20,562 nucleotides of DNA from 14-2 sp963628035 (GCA_963628035.1 CAVGED010000117.1:1-20562), one strand, 5' to 3'. Numbered from the stretch's first letter, positions 8,143-15,380 are shown. Notes: generated by a model not told the origin, from the letters alone. A program made the numbers and translations.

Positions 8143-9651
8143 TTATCCAAACATCTCCAGACCCTTTTCGATCAACGTCACAATGGGCTGTGAGAACAAT
8201 CCAAGGATCAGGTTTATCACAATAAAGCAGATCATGACCGCCGCCTTAAGGGGCTGCTGCCGTACCGTGATCGTCTCATAATGCTTCTCTCGCGCCTCTG
8301 CTCTGGGCATAGGCGTATAGATACGGATCACTGTTTTCAAGAAATAGATGGTATTCAACACCGTACTTATGGCAAGGGCAATCAATGTCGGCAGCATCTT
8401 ATACTGATGGTCCACCGCCGCCTGCGCAAACAGGATCTTGGAAATAAAGCCGGACAGCATCGGGAATCCGACCATGGACAATGCCCCTACAAAGAACGTC
8501 ACCCCGGCCACCTTATTCCGGTACCCGGAGCCGGTCAGCTCCTCAAAGGTCTGATGATTCCCGGACGCTTCTGTGAGGCCGGACGCTGCCACAAACAAGA
8601 GCGACTTCGTAGCCGCATGGCACAATATATGAAAAATACTGGCTATCACGCCCTCCGCTGTTCCAAGGCCGAAGCCCATATAGATGTAACCGATCTGTGC
8701 CACGGAGGAATAGGCGATCATCCTGCAAATATTCTTGGAACGTATTGCATCCAGAGAACCCATGATCATACCCGCAATTCCAAACACGAACAGCACATGG
8801 ATCACCTTGCTGTCACGCACAATGTCAAACCCGATGACACGGTAAAAAATCTTTACCAGCAGGAAGATATAGCCCTTGGACACCAGGGAGGACAGGATCG
8901 CTGCGGAGGACACGGTAGAATAGCCATAGGCGTCCGGCAGCCATCCATGGAAGGGAAACAGGGCGCTCTTCACCGCAAGACCCACGGACATTAATCCAAG
9001 CGCTACCAGCAGCGGGATATGATATTCTCCGGTGCTGCCAAGCACCGTCACTGCCTCCTTAATATTGCTCATCAGAAGCTGCCCGGTCAGTCCGTACAGG
9101 AAGCAGATACCAAGGAGCAGCATACCGGAGCCAAGAAGGCTCATGATCATATAGCGCGTGGCCGCCACGATAGTCCTTCCGTTTTCACGGATCATGATCA
9201 GTCCACAGGCGGAGATGGTATTGATCTCCACAAACACGTAAGCGGTGAACAGATCGTTGGTATAGATCAGTGCCAGCAGCGAGCTTAACAGCAGATTCAC
9301 CATAATATAGTAGAGATTCTGCTTGGCACTCTCGATCTCCGCCTCCCGCTCCTTCTTGCCGCCCAGCATGGAGAGCAGCATGATGATGCAGAAGAATACT
9401 GCCATCAGCCCTTCAAGGATCCCAACGCGTATCTCATTTCCCCAAGGCGCCGGAAAATGCCCCATCGTATACACATAAGGCTCTCCGGTTCCCAACACAA
9501 AGAGAAGCACCGCTGCGGACATCAGTCCAATGGCTGAAATAACGAATAGATTCACACGCCTGGCCCATTTTCCGTTCAGTATGGAACAGAGCGGCCCGGA
9601 AAACAGCGACAGGATAATGCTGATAAAAGGAAGATTCTGTACAAACTGCAT
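8143..9651 (-). CDS. mrpD: MrpD-type antiporter subunit (first of four)
   Basis: This 502-residue polytopic membrane protein is the closest of the four to canonical MrpD/MbhH by length and position right after mrpC. Counting from the chosen ATG, E142 (FVEINTIS, TM5), K228 (LAVKSALFPFHGWLPDAY, TM7), K259 (TM8), H345/K349 and K405 (GFISKILF, TM12) are present. The loop reads HGWLPDAYGYSTVSSAAILSS, as in MrpD rather than NuoL. The start is the ATG at 9651, which overlaps the mrpC stop as TGATG and has AAGGAGG 7 bp upstream; a GTG 3 bp earlier is possible but badly spaced. Overlapping stop and start imply translational coupling with mrpC. Confidence 0.9.
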   Translation of the reverse strand: MQFVQNLPFISIILSLFSGPLCSILNGKWARRVNLFVISAIGLMSAAVLLFVLGTGEPYVYTMGHFPAPWGNEIRVGILEGLMAVFFCIIMLLSMLGGKKEREAEIESAKQNLYYIMVNLLLSSLLALIYTNDLFTAYVFVEINTISACGLIMIRENGRTIVAATRYMIMSLLGSGMLLLGICFLYGLTGQLLMSNIKEAVTVLGSTGEYHIPLLVALGLMSVGLAVKSALFPFHGWLPDAYGYSTVSSAAILSSLVSKGYIFLLVKIFYRVIGFDIVRDSKVIHVLFVFGIAGMIMGSLDAIRSKNICRMIAYSSVAQIGYIYMGFGLGTAEGVIASIFHILCHAATKSLLFVAASGLTEASGNHQTFEELTGSGYRNKVAGVTFFVGALSMVGFPMLSGFISKILFAQAAVDHQYKMLPTLIALAISTVLNTIYFLKTVIRIYTPMPRAEAREKHYETITVRQQPLKAAVMICFIVINLILGLFSQPIVTLIEKGLEMFG

Positions 9652-10028
9652 CACCGCCCCTCCTTTTCCAGTTGTGTGGTGATCTCATCCAGATTCAGCG
9701 TATGATATCTGCGGTAAAGGCGGATCGTAAGAGACAGCATCAGCGCCGATACCGATACAGACACCACAATGCCGGTCAGCACAAGGCCACTGGGAATGGG
9801 ATTGATATATGCCTCGGTACTCTGAACGTCGTCCACCACGATGGGAGCCTTGCGCCCCGTGATATAGCCCTTCAGTGCCAGAAACAGATACATAGCCGTA
9901 TCCATGATATTCAGCCCGATAATCTTCTTTATAAGGTTCTTCTGGAGCAGCAGGTTGGAAAATCCGATTGCGAACAGGATCATCGCCACCGCTTCCTCAT
10001 AATTATGAAAAAGATTGGAAATATCCAT
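9651..10028 (-). CDS. mrpC: MrpC/MbhG (NuoK-like) subunit
   Basis: This 125-residue protein has three predicted helices (about 11-30, 33-55 and 80-103) and belongs to the NuoK/MnhC family (PF00420). The conserved NPIPSGLVLTGIVVSVS segment before the third helix is the MrpC signature (DPLPQALVLTAIVI in the family). In Mrp and Mbh it sits between the small subunits and the first antiporter subunit and helps relay protons laterally. The ATG at 10028 is chosen over an in-frame upstream start at 10088: it follows GGGAGG by 8 bp, lies 1 bp beyond the preceding stop, and gives the normal family length. Confidence 0.9.
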   Translation of the reverse strand: MDISNLFHNYEEAVAMILFAIGFSNLLLQKNLIKKIIGLNIMDTAMYLFLALKGYITGRKAPIVVDDVQSTEAYINPIPSGLVLTGIVVSVSVSALMLSLTIRLYRRYHTLNLDEITTQLEKEGR

Positions 10029-10029
10029 C

Positions 10030-11001
10030 TCAATAGCCTCCCTTCCGGAACATAACGTAAAACGTATACATGGTACCTGCCACCACAATTCCGACGCAGA
10101 TATTCAGAACAAGGATCAGGCCGCTGCTCAAGATGGCTCCCGGTGTTCCAAGGGGGATCACACTCTCGATGTGGTTGGCGCCGGTGTAAAAGGAATAGCT
10201 TTTTGCCAGCGCGTAACAGGCCAGCGCACAGAAGCTCATCCACTTATAGGTCTTTGCAGTAAAGAACCTCTCCGTTTTAGCGAAGCCAAAGGCATTCAGA
10301 TACAGGATCAGCCCGGCCCCGATCACGGCTCCCCCGGAGAAGCCGCCGCCCGGTCCCAGATGACCGCCCAGGATCACATAGATACCGAAGATGATAATAG
10401 GCGGAACCAGCACCCGCGCCACGGTCTGCAGGATAATATCATTCTTGGGCTCGTAGATCCGGTCGTTTTCCTCCATAGCCTCATAGCCCTTATCCCCCTT
10501 CTTCTTCTCATTTCGAAGAAGGATCAGCACCGTACAGGTAGCAATAAACAGCACATGGGATTCTCCCAGCGTATCGAAAGCCCGGTAATCCAGGATCATG
10601 CCGGTGACAATATTCACCGCCCCGGTCTCCTGAAGGCCCTTTTCTATGTAGCGCTCGGAAACCTCGTTGTTCACCGGATTCTCTGCATTTCCAAAGGGCG
10701 GCAGATAGGAAACCGCCGTCAACAGTACAAATACAAGACTGATACAGAATAATACACTGAATATCCGATAGACCTTGCGGAAGCTCTGAAGCCTGGCATT
10801 GTGCTCCACATCAAATACCCTGTTATAGATTTCTTCCTGTTCCTCCTGCCGCTTGCGGATCTCCTGTTGATCCTCCTGATATGTCTTCTGGGGTTTCATT
10901 TCTATGGTGTCAAGGAATGGATCCTTCTCACCGGAAAACCACTGTCCGAATCGATAGGAAAAGGTCTTTTTATACTTCTCTTCCGGAATTTTCCTGCTCA
11001 T
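10030..11001 (-). CDS. MbhE-MnhB (MbhF) fusion subunit with coiled-coil N-terminus
   Basis: This 323-residue protein has three parts. Residues 1-75 are hydrophilic, with a probable coiled coil (about 40-62, Gln/Glu/Arg rich). Residues 76-163 are MbhE-like: a helix at 78-99 and the signature VNIVTGMILDYRAFDTLGES at 129-148. Residues about 185-323 are a full MnhB/MrpB domain (PF04039) with GGHLGPGGGFSGGAVIG at 212-228. In archaeal Mbh these are separate neighbouring genes (mbhE, mbhF), and in Mrp the MbhE part is the end of MrpA. Automated annotation may call it hydrogenase subunit E, but no hydrogenase genes are here. The start at 11001 is chosen because GGAGG sits upstream and the earlier in-frame start only adds an Arg-rich run lying in the preceding gene. 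It overlaps the DUF4040 gene by 32 bp. Confidence 0.88.
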   Translation of the reverse strand: MSRKIPEEKYKKTFSYRFGQWFSGEKDPFLDTIEMKPQKTYQEDQQEIRKRQEEQEEIYNRVFDVEHNARLQSFRKVYRIFSVLFCISLVFVLLTAVSYLPPFGNAENPVNNEVSERYIEKGLQETGAVNIVTGMILDYRAFDTLGESHVLFIATCTVLILLRNEKKKGDKGYEAMEENDRIYEPKNDIILQTVARVLVPPIIIFGIYVILGGHLGPGGGFSGGAVIGAGLILYLNAFGFAKTERFFTAKTYKWMSFCALACYALAKSYSFYTGANHIESVIPLGTPGAILSSGLILVLNICVGIVVAGTMYTFYVMFRKGGY

Positions 11002-11263
11002 CCTTCTTCGCCTCCTCTTCCTTTGTACCTGCAATGGCATGGATCTTCTTTAACGTCACAAAAAACAGAACGCTGGTGATACCGGCGCCCACCGCCGCCT
11101 CCGTGATAGCCAGATCCGGGGACTCTAAAAGGATCCAGATCACAGACACTACAAGACTGTAGGACATGTATATTAAAATAGAATTCAACAGATTCTTGGA
11201 CAGGCTCACCGAAATGGCGCACACGATCAAAAAGCCGAACAGGATGATACGAAATGCTTCCAT
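10970..11263 (-). CDS. MbhD-like (DUF4040, MrpA C-terminal-like) subunit
   Basis: This 97-residue protein has three helices in its first about 75 residues and a charged tail (KEEEAKKDEQENSGREV). The motif ESPDLAITEAAVGAGITSVLFFVTLKK (about 47-73) is typical of DUF4040, which corresponds to MbhD and to part of the C-terminal region of MrpA (NuoJ-like). In Mrp and Mbh structures this piece lies at the ion-translocation site next to MrpB/MrpC. Here it is a free-standing gene, as in mbh and not fused to an antiporter domain as in bacterial MrpA. GGAGG lies about 8 bp before ATG inside the end of mrpG, and its 3' end overlaps the next gene by 32 bp. Confidence 0.88.
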   Translation of the reverse strand: MEAFRIILFGFLIVCAISVSLSKNLLNSILIYMSYSLVVSVIWILLESPDLAITEAAVGAGITSVLFFVTLKKIHAIAGTKEEEAKKDEQENSGREV

Positions 11264-11267
11264 AACT

Positions 11268-11726
11268 CTATTCCTCCTTCATTTGTACAGACTCCGGCAT
11301 AACGGCAGCAGCTTCTTCCCTCGCGCTGCCGGAAGATACGGCGAATCCTTCCTCCACGCTGCCGGAAGCTGCGGCCGTCGTTTCTTCCTCCAGCTCTCTC
11401 AAAGAAATCTCTCTGTAGCGCTTCTCTTCATCCTCATTGGTGGTGACCTCCAGCCTGGCGATCAGATGGGAAGATACCGGAGAAGCAAACCACAGAAATA
11501 CGATCACCAGAAGGAGCTTTAAGGATGTAAAATTAAGGCCGTTTAGAAGAATCAGTCCCACCAGTGAAAATCCGATTCCCAGTGTATCTCCCATGGCCGC
11601 CGCATGCATACGGTTCAGTACATATTTAAAACGGAACACCCCGATCATCTCGATCAGAAAGATTCCAAGGCCACACAACAGCAGAAGCGCCCCGGCCAGA
11701 AAACGAACCCATTCAAACCATATCAT
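11268..11726 (-). CDS. mrpG: MrpG/MnhG (MbhC) subunit with hydrophilic tail
   Basis: This 152-residue protein belongs to the PhaG/MnhG/YufB family (PF03334). Three helices fill about 1-90, with FKYVLNRMHAAAMGDTLGIGFSLVG (about 32-56) as the family motif. The membrane part is of normal length, but there is an extra tail of about 55 residues, rich in Glu, Ala and Ser, which contains a repeated piece (SGSVEE and SGSAREE). The DNA under it repeats CGCTGCCGGAAG at 11324-11335 and 11358-11369. The tail should be cytoplasmic or disordered; its role is unknown. ATG follows AAGGAGGAG. It overlaps the mrpF coding end by 14 bp. Confidence 0.9.
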   Translation of the reverse strand: MIWFEWVRFLAGALLLLCGLGIFLIEMIGVFRFKYVLNRMHAAAMGDTLGIGFSLVGLILLNGLNFTSLKLLLVIVFLWFASPVSSHLIARLEVTTNEDEEKRYREISLRELEEETTAAASGSVEEGFAVSSGSAREEAAAVMPESVQMKEE

Positions 11727-12039
11727 CGCTTTTCTCCTCCTTCTTCTGTCTGTATACTCCTATATATACTTTCGTCAGGACAATGACTGCCAGAAAGCTT
11801 ATCATCGCATAGATGATACAGATATCCACCAGATAACCTTCTCCCAGCATCGATGCAAGAATTGCGATGATAACCATGATCATGGTTCCCATCATATTGA
11901 TGGCTACAATACGATCGCCAACCTTTGGCCCGATGATGGCCCGTATCAGGCAGAGTACCACCATGATTGCCAGAAAGATCAATGCCGCCACAAACAGCAC
12001 ATGATAGGCCGTATCAAGGCCTGCTATTCCTTTTCCCAT
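11713..12039 (-). CDS. mrpF: MrpF/MnhF (MbhB) subunit
   Basis: This 108-residue membrane protein has three helices (about 11-30, 40-61 and 66-86) and belongs to the MrpF_PhaF family (PF04066). The motif RAIIGPKVGDRIVAINMMGTMIM (about 28-50) is the family hallmark, with the conserved Asp-Arg pair between helices one and two. The hydrophilic C-terminus (VYRQKKEEKSDDMV) is short. The start ATG overlaps the mrpE stop (TAATG), so translation is probably coupled. Confidence 0.92.
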   Translation of the reverse strand: MGKGIAGLDTAYHVLFVAALIFLAIMVVLCLIRAIIGPKVGDRIVAINMMGTMIMVIIAILASMLGEGYLVDICIIYAMISFLAVIVLTKVYIGVYRQKKEEKSDDMV

Positions 12040-12515
12040 TACGCGCCCTCTCTTTCGTTATTTTCCAGATCCTTCAACATTTTCACAAACACGGACCGGT
12101 CCATGCCCTCCGCAAGACTCTCGTCCAGACAATGAACCGTGTACTTCGAGCCCTCAAGCGAGACTGTGATCGTTCCCGGCGTCAGGGTGATGGCATTGGC
12201 AAGAAGTGCCTTGCCGGTGGTGGTCTTCATATCTGTTTCAAAATCCGCCAACGCAGGTTCTACTTCTTCCTTTTCCGATAAGATCATATGTATTACAGCG
12301 AAATTTGCCTTCACGATTTCCTTGACAAGGACACAGACATACCTGAAAAACTTGAAGCTGCGCACATAAAGCTTTTTTTCTTTGGCAATGCTGTAATCCA
12401 TAAATCTGCAGGTAAATGCGAAGATCACAGCCGCGATCACAAGTCCAAACAGGCAGATCTCCAGCGTAATATTCCCGTTGAAGATCACCCACAGGATAAA
12501 ATAAAGTATATACAT
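12039..12515 (-). CDS. mrpE: MrpE/MnhE (MbhA) subunit
   Basis: This protein of 158 residues belongs to the MNHE family (PF01899). Two or three N-terminal helices (to about 75) are followed by a soluble domain with the family motifs LANAITLTPGTITVSL (about 108-123) and the following TVHCLDE. MrpE is needed for assembly and activity of Mrp antiporters. The second of two in-frame ATG codons (12515) is preferred, as it lies 9 bp from AGAGAGG, while the first (12521) would be only 3 bp away. It is the first gene of the ten-gene antiporter operon and starts 31 bp after the FAD-Rieske stop, with no terminator or clear promoter between, so read-through from upstream is likely. Confidence 0.9.
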   Translation of the reverse strand: MYILYFILWVIFNGNITLEICLFGLVIAAVIFAFTCRFMDYSIAKEKKLYVRSFKFFRYVCVLVKEIVKANFAVIHMILSEKEEVEPALADFETDMKTTTGKALLANAITLTPGTITVSLEGSKYTVHCLDESLAEGMDRSVFVKMLKDLENNEREGA

Positions 12516-12546
12516 AGACATTTTCCTCTCTCGTTTTCTGCCAATA

Positions 12547-14025
12547 TCATAGCACTTTTTGCGCGGTTGTCAATGGCTTCTGCGCAGGGCCGTCCAGAAG
12601 ATTCCCTGCCTTGTCATAGCGGGAGCCGTGGCAGGGGCAATCCCAGGTCTCCTCCTCCGAATTGTAATTCAGGCGGCAGCCCATATGACGACAGGCCTTG
12701 TACTCACCCACCGGCCACAGACGCCTTGTGAGATTCACCACTGCGGACCCCATATTCCCGGAAAGCTGTGGAACAGAGACCTTCCAGTTCATGCGCTGCG
12801 GTGAAAAAACCTCCTCATCTGCATGCACCTTTCCCGTTATCATCTCCTTAAGGATCATGGCAGATACCATGGAACTCGTCATGCCCCACTTGCCAAAGCC
12901 CGTAGCCACATACCAGTTCGGAATGGAAGCACTTAAATGTCCGATATAAGGAACGCGATCCAGTGTAACACAATCCTGGGCTGACCAGTGCGCTGCCTCC
13001 ACAGCATTCGGATACCATTCGCCTGCCATTTTGCGAAGCGCATCGTATTTTCCACCGTTCTTATTCTTCCCGGTACGGTACTCCGACCCGCCCAGAAGCA
13101 CATAGCCGTTATAGCTGCGCAGGGAACACCCCGCCTTCTCCATGTCACGGTACATGCCATGAAGTCCGTCGGCTGTATGACGACTCCCCGTGATGACCTG
13201 CTGTCCATCGGCTGTATGGCTCCCCATGATGACCTGCTGTCCATCGGCTGTACGGCTGCCCTCCGTGATGGCATGCTGTCCATCAACCTTCAGTGCCAGC
13301 ACACAGCTTCGCTCCTGATGCATTCGCAGAAAATAAAAGCCGGGCACCACCATCCATGGATAATGCACTGCAAACACGATGGATTCCGCCTCGATCATGC
13401 CTTCACTTGTGTACACACGGTTTTCCTCCACCTTAATCACTCTGGAATGCTCATAGACTGCAAGCCGATCTGCGACGGCATAGAGAAACTGAAGCGGCGA
13501 AAAGCATGCCTGATCCGGGAAAAGCTCCGCACCGGCAACAGCAAAGGGCAGCTCTCCCGGAACCACCAGCTCCGCCTTGATTCCACAGGCAGACGCCGCA
13601 TGCGCCTCCTTCTTCAGTCGCTGCATGCGCGCATCCGCTCCCTCTCCGTCCAAGGCGTAGAGATATGCCGGGCAGCGCCGGAATCCACACGAAATCCTCT
13701 GTTCTGCCACGATCCGCTCATATTCTGAAATAGCTGTCTCATTGGCTCTGGCATACTGAATGGCCCGCTCCGCATCAAGCCCCTCCCTCAGATAGTCGTA
13801 GATCATGCCATGCTGGGAGGTAATCTTGGCCGTGGTCCCCATGGTCTGTCCGCTGCCTACCGTCTTCGCCTCCAACACCGTCACACTGACACCAGCTTCC
13901 TGTAACAGATACGCCGTAAGGATCCCCGCCATACCTGCACCGATGACAACCACCTTCTCCTGATGGGTTCCGGTGAACTGCTTTCTCTTTTTCGGCGTTA
14001 TTTCTTTTTTCCAGATAGATTCCAT
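12547..14025 (-). CDS. FAD-dependent oxidoreductase with C-terminal Rieske [2Fe-2S] domain (YhfW-like)
   Basis: This 492-residue protein couples a DAO-type flavin domain to a Rieske cluster. The FAD-binding GAGMAG is at 29-34, with E52 at the end of the second strand; VATGFGKWGMTSS (373-385) is the C-terminal flavin contact typical of DadA-like oxidases. The Rieske domain carries C445-R-H447 and C463-P-C465-H466, with C450 and C465 placed like the disulfide pair of high-potential bc1/b6f Rieske proteins. No signal peptide or membrane helix is seen, so it should be cytosolic. The substrate is unknown; the architecture matches Bacillus YhfW. Start 14025 is chosen since GAGGAGG lies 8 bp upstream; an earlier in-frame ATG at 14097 has no such site. 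Residues about 250-289 are a tandem repeat insert. It has its own promoter and may read into the mrp operon. Confidence 0.85.
   Translation of the reverse strand: MESIWKKEITPKKRKQFTGTHQEKVVVIGAGMAGILTAYLLQEAGVSVTVLEAKTVGSGQTMGTTAKITSQHGMIYDYLREGLDAERAIQYARANETAISEYERIVAEQRISCGFRRCPAYLYALDGEGADARMQRLKKEAHAASACGIKAELVVPGELPFAVAGAELFPDQACFSPLQFLYAVADRLAVYEHSRVIKVEENRVYTSEGMIEAESIVFAVHYPWMVVPGFYFLRMHQERSCVLALKVDGQHAITEGSRTADGQQVIMGSHTADGQQVITGSRHTADGLHGMYRDMEKAGCSLRSYNGYVLLGGSEYRTGKNKNGGKYDALRKMAGEWYPNAVEAAHWSAQDCVTLDRVPYIGHLSASIPNWYVATGFGKWGMTSSMVSAMILKEMITGKVHADEEVFSPQRMNWKVSVPQLSGNMGSAVVNLTRRLWPVGEYKACRHMGCRLNYNSEEETWDCPCHGSRYDKAGNLLDGPAQKPLTTAQKVL
13164..13284. repeat. In-frame tandem repeat, 39/36/39 bp
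   Basis: Three head-to-tail units (13164-13202, 13203-13238, 13239-13277) plus the first few bases of a fourth each begin GTCC(A/G)TCGGCTGTA. All unit lengths are multiples of three, so the reading frame of the FAD-Rieske gene survives. In the protein they give repeated TADGQQVI-GS blocks at about residues 250-289. Confidence 0.85.
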
Positions 14026-14046
14026 GAGTTTGTCCTCCTCTGCTGT

Positions 14047-14093
14047 CCGAATAAACAGCTCTACCGAATAAGCAGACCACAGAATGCTTATCC
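14047..14093. repeat. Short direct and inverted repeats in the FAD-Rieske leader
   Basis: CCGAATAAACAG (14047-14058) and CCGAATAAGCAG (14064-14075) are direct repeats 17 bp apart. GAATAAGCA (14066-14074) is also an inverted partner, at 8 of 9 positions, of TGCTTATCC (14085-14093). On the minus strand this region lies between the promoter and the ribosome binding site, so it would be transcribed and could fold. Confidence 0.55.
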
Positions 14094-14100
14094 GCACATG

Positions 14101-14155
14101 AAAATAAGTATTTTCTCAGTAGTATGTACTTATCCACTGAAAAAATACTTATTTT
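14101..14155. promoter_or_regulatory. 20-bp near-perfect palindrome overlapping the FAD-Rieske promoter
   Basis: Arms 14101-14120 and 14136-14155 are inverted repeats at 19 of 20 positions, with the one difference pairing as G-T in RNA. The 15-bp centre holds a further small palindrome, AGTA-TG-TACT (14121-14130). The stem is AT-rich. One arm covers the -10 box and the expected transcription start, which suits a repressor site better than a terminator. No regulator gene is nearby. Confidence 0.65.
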
Positions 14156-14178
14156 ATCGTAATCTTTATCGGAGTCAA
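14151..14178 (-). promoter_or_regulatory. Promoter of the FAD-Rieske gene, possibly also of the antiporter operon
   Basis: On the minus strand, TTGACT (14173-14178, five of six) and TAAAAT (14151-14156, five of six) are separated by 16 bp. It lies in the only sizeable gap of the minus-strand block, between the ABC permease stop (14205) and the FAD-Rieske start (14025). Transcription would begin near 14144, giving a leader of about 120 bases containing the palindrome arm and the repeats. Confidence 0.6.
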
Positions 14179-14204
14179 AATGCTCGTTTGGATTCGTTAT
14201 GCCT

Positions 14205-15380
14205 CTATCTCGTATAAATGATTCTCTCACTGCTGAACATCCTGGTAAGCACGTTGACCCCGATAACCGCATAAACCAGATTCGAAGCCACCGTGATAAT
14301 GACTGCCGGAAGCTCAATGGTAAAGGAAAATATCCCGGCCATACACTGCACACTGTTATACAGCGGGATCAGATAAAAGAACAGGTTCCCCGGCTTCATG
14401 CTGTCGATCATGGAGGTGATGGCGATCACCATACACACGATCATCAGAGGCGTCACCCAGGTGGTGGCCTCCTTGACATTCTTGGCAAAGGCCGAGATGA
14501 TGGCGATCAGGGATACGATCACCAGAACAGTGCTTAAGATCACGGCCAGCAGCATGACATAATCGCTGGCCTGATAGACGGACGCGCTGATATCTTCCAT
14601 GCCGCCCATCAGCTTCGGCAGTGACAGCATCGTACCAAGGAAGCTGGACAAACCGCTCAAGATAGCGATGACACTGAGGCTGATGATCTTGCCAAGCGCC
14701 AGATGACTGCGCTTCATGGGGGTCACCAGCAATGTTGCGATCGTCCCCCGCTCCTTCTCACCTGCGATGGATTCAGGCGCTACCGCCATACAGCCGGAAA
14801 AGAGAAAGACCATCATCAGCATAGGCACCAGCATAGAGAATACCATTCCGGCATTGTCCTTCTCGGAAGCCAGGTCATATTGCTTTTCCTGACTGTTCAC
14901 GTCAAATTTGTTGGCCATGGATGACTCGTAAGTATCGAGAAGCTCCGTCATCATGCTATAAGCCGTGGAGGAATCCGTATTGGTGGAATTGTAGTAGAGT
15001 TCTACCTGAGGCGCCTTCTCACCGCTGGTTGCTTCATAGGCTGCTACCGCCTGATCGAAATTCTTCGGGAAAACAGCCAGCAGATCACAGCCCGCCTCGC
15101 CGTTTTCAAGCATTTCCCTGGCCTGGTCCTCCGTCTTGTCGGTCACGAAGTCCACCGGGAGTCCCTGTACATTCTGAAACGACTCCGGCAGATTCACTGC
15201 ACATACCTGTGGTACGTAATCCTCTTCCGACGTATACATCGTCGCCATTCCATCGCCCATGAAGGTATACATCACATAGATGAGAATACCCGGCATGAAG
15301 ATGGTTGTCAGTACCATACGCTTATCCTTAAAGAAACGGGCAAACTCTTTCTTCATAATCGTCAAAATATTGTTTTTCAT
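14205..15380 (-). CDS. ABC-2 type exporter permease (NatB-like)
   Basis: This 391-residue permease has an N-terminal helix (about 22-41) after KKEFARFFKDKR, a large non-membrane region (about 45-175) expected outside the cytoplasm, then five helices to about 385. Motif MAVAPESIAGEKERGTIATLLVTP (about 200-223) is the coupling-helix region typical of the ABC2_membrane_3 family (COG1668). Length and layout fit Bacillus NatB (386 residues), the membrane half of a sodium-extruding ABC transporter; the same family also exports other substrates, so sodium is inference, helped by the nearby antiporter operon. Its ATG overlaps the ATPase stop by 4 bp. It ends 50 bp before the palindrome at 14101-14155. 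Confidence 0.82.
   Translation of the reverse strand: MKNNILTIMKKEFARFFKDKRMVLTTIFMPGILIYVMYTFMGDGMATMYTSEEDYVPQVCAVNLPESFQNVQGLPVDFVTDKTEDQAREMLENGEAGCDLLAVFPKNFDQAVAAYEATSGEKAPQVELYYNSTNTDSSTAYSMMTELLDTYESSMANKFDVNSQEKQYDLASEKDNAGMVFSMLVPMLMMVFLFSGCMAVAPESIAGEKERGTIATLLVTPMKRSHLALGKIISLSVIAILSGLSSFLGTMLSLPKLMGGMEDISASVYQASDYVMLLAVILSTVLVIVSLIAIISAFAKNVKEATTWVTPLMIVCMVIAITSMIDSMKPGNLFFYLIPLYNSVQCMAGIFSFTIELPAVIITVASNLVYAVIGVNVLTRMFSSERIIYTR

Noticed and set aside
9652..9654. GTG start for the first antiporter subunit
   Set aside because: It lies only 4 bp after the GGAGG, whereas the ATG 3 bp later has 7-bp spacing and overlaps the upstream stop in the TGATG form.
10030..11001. Evidence for a hydrogen-evolving membrane-bound hydrogenase
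   Set aside because: The MbhE-like domain alone suggests it, but no gene with nickel-binding CxxC motifs or a small hydrogenase subunit is in the window; MbhE corresponds to part of MrpA in plain antiporters.
14088..14138. DnaA-box-like sequences TTATCCGCA and TTATCCACT
   Set aside because: Only two imperfect matches to TTATCCACA, inside the ATAAGNA-box region, with no dnaA, dnaN or AT-rich unwinding region nearby; not an origin.
14101..14155. Palindrome as a terminator for the NatAB-like genes
   Set aside because: The stem is almost entirely A-T, lacks a GC core, and overlaps the next promoter; an operator is a better reading, though termination is not excluded.
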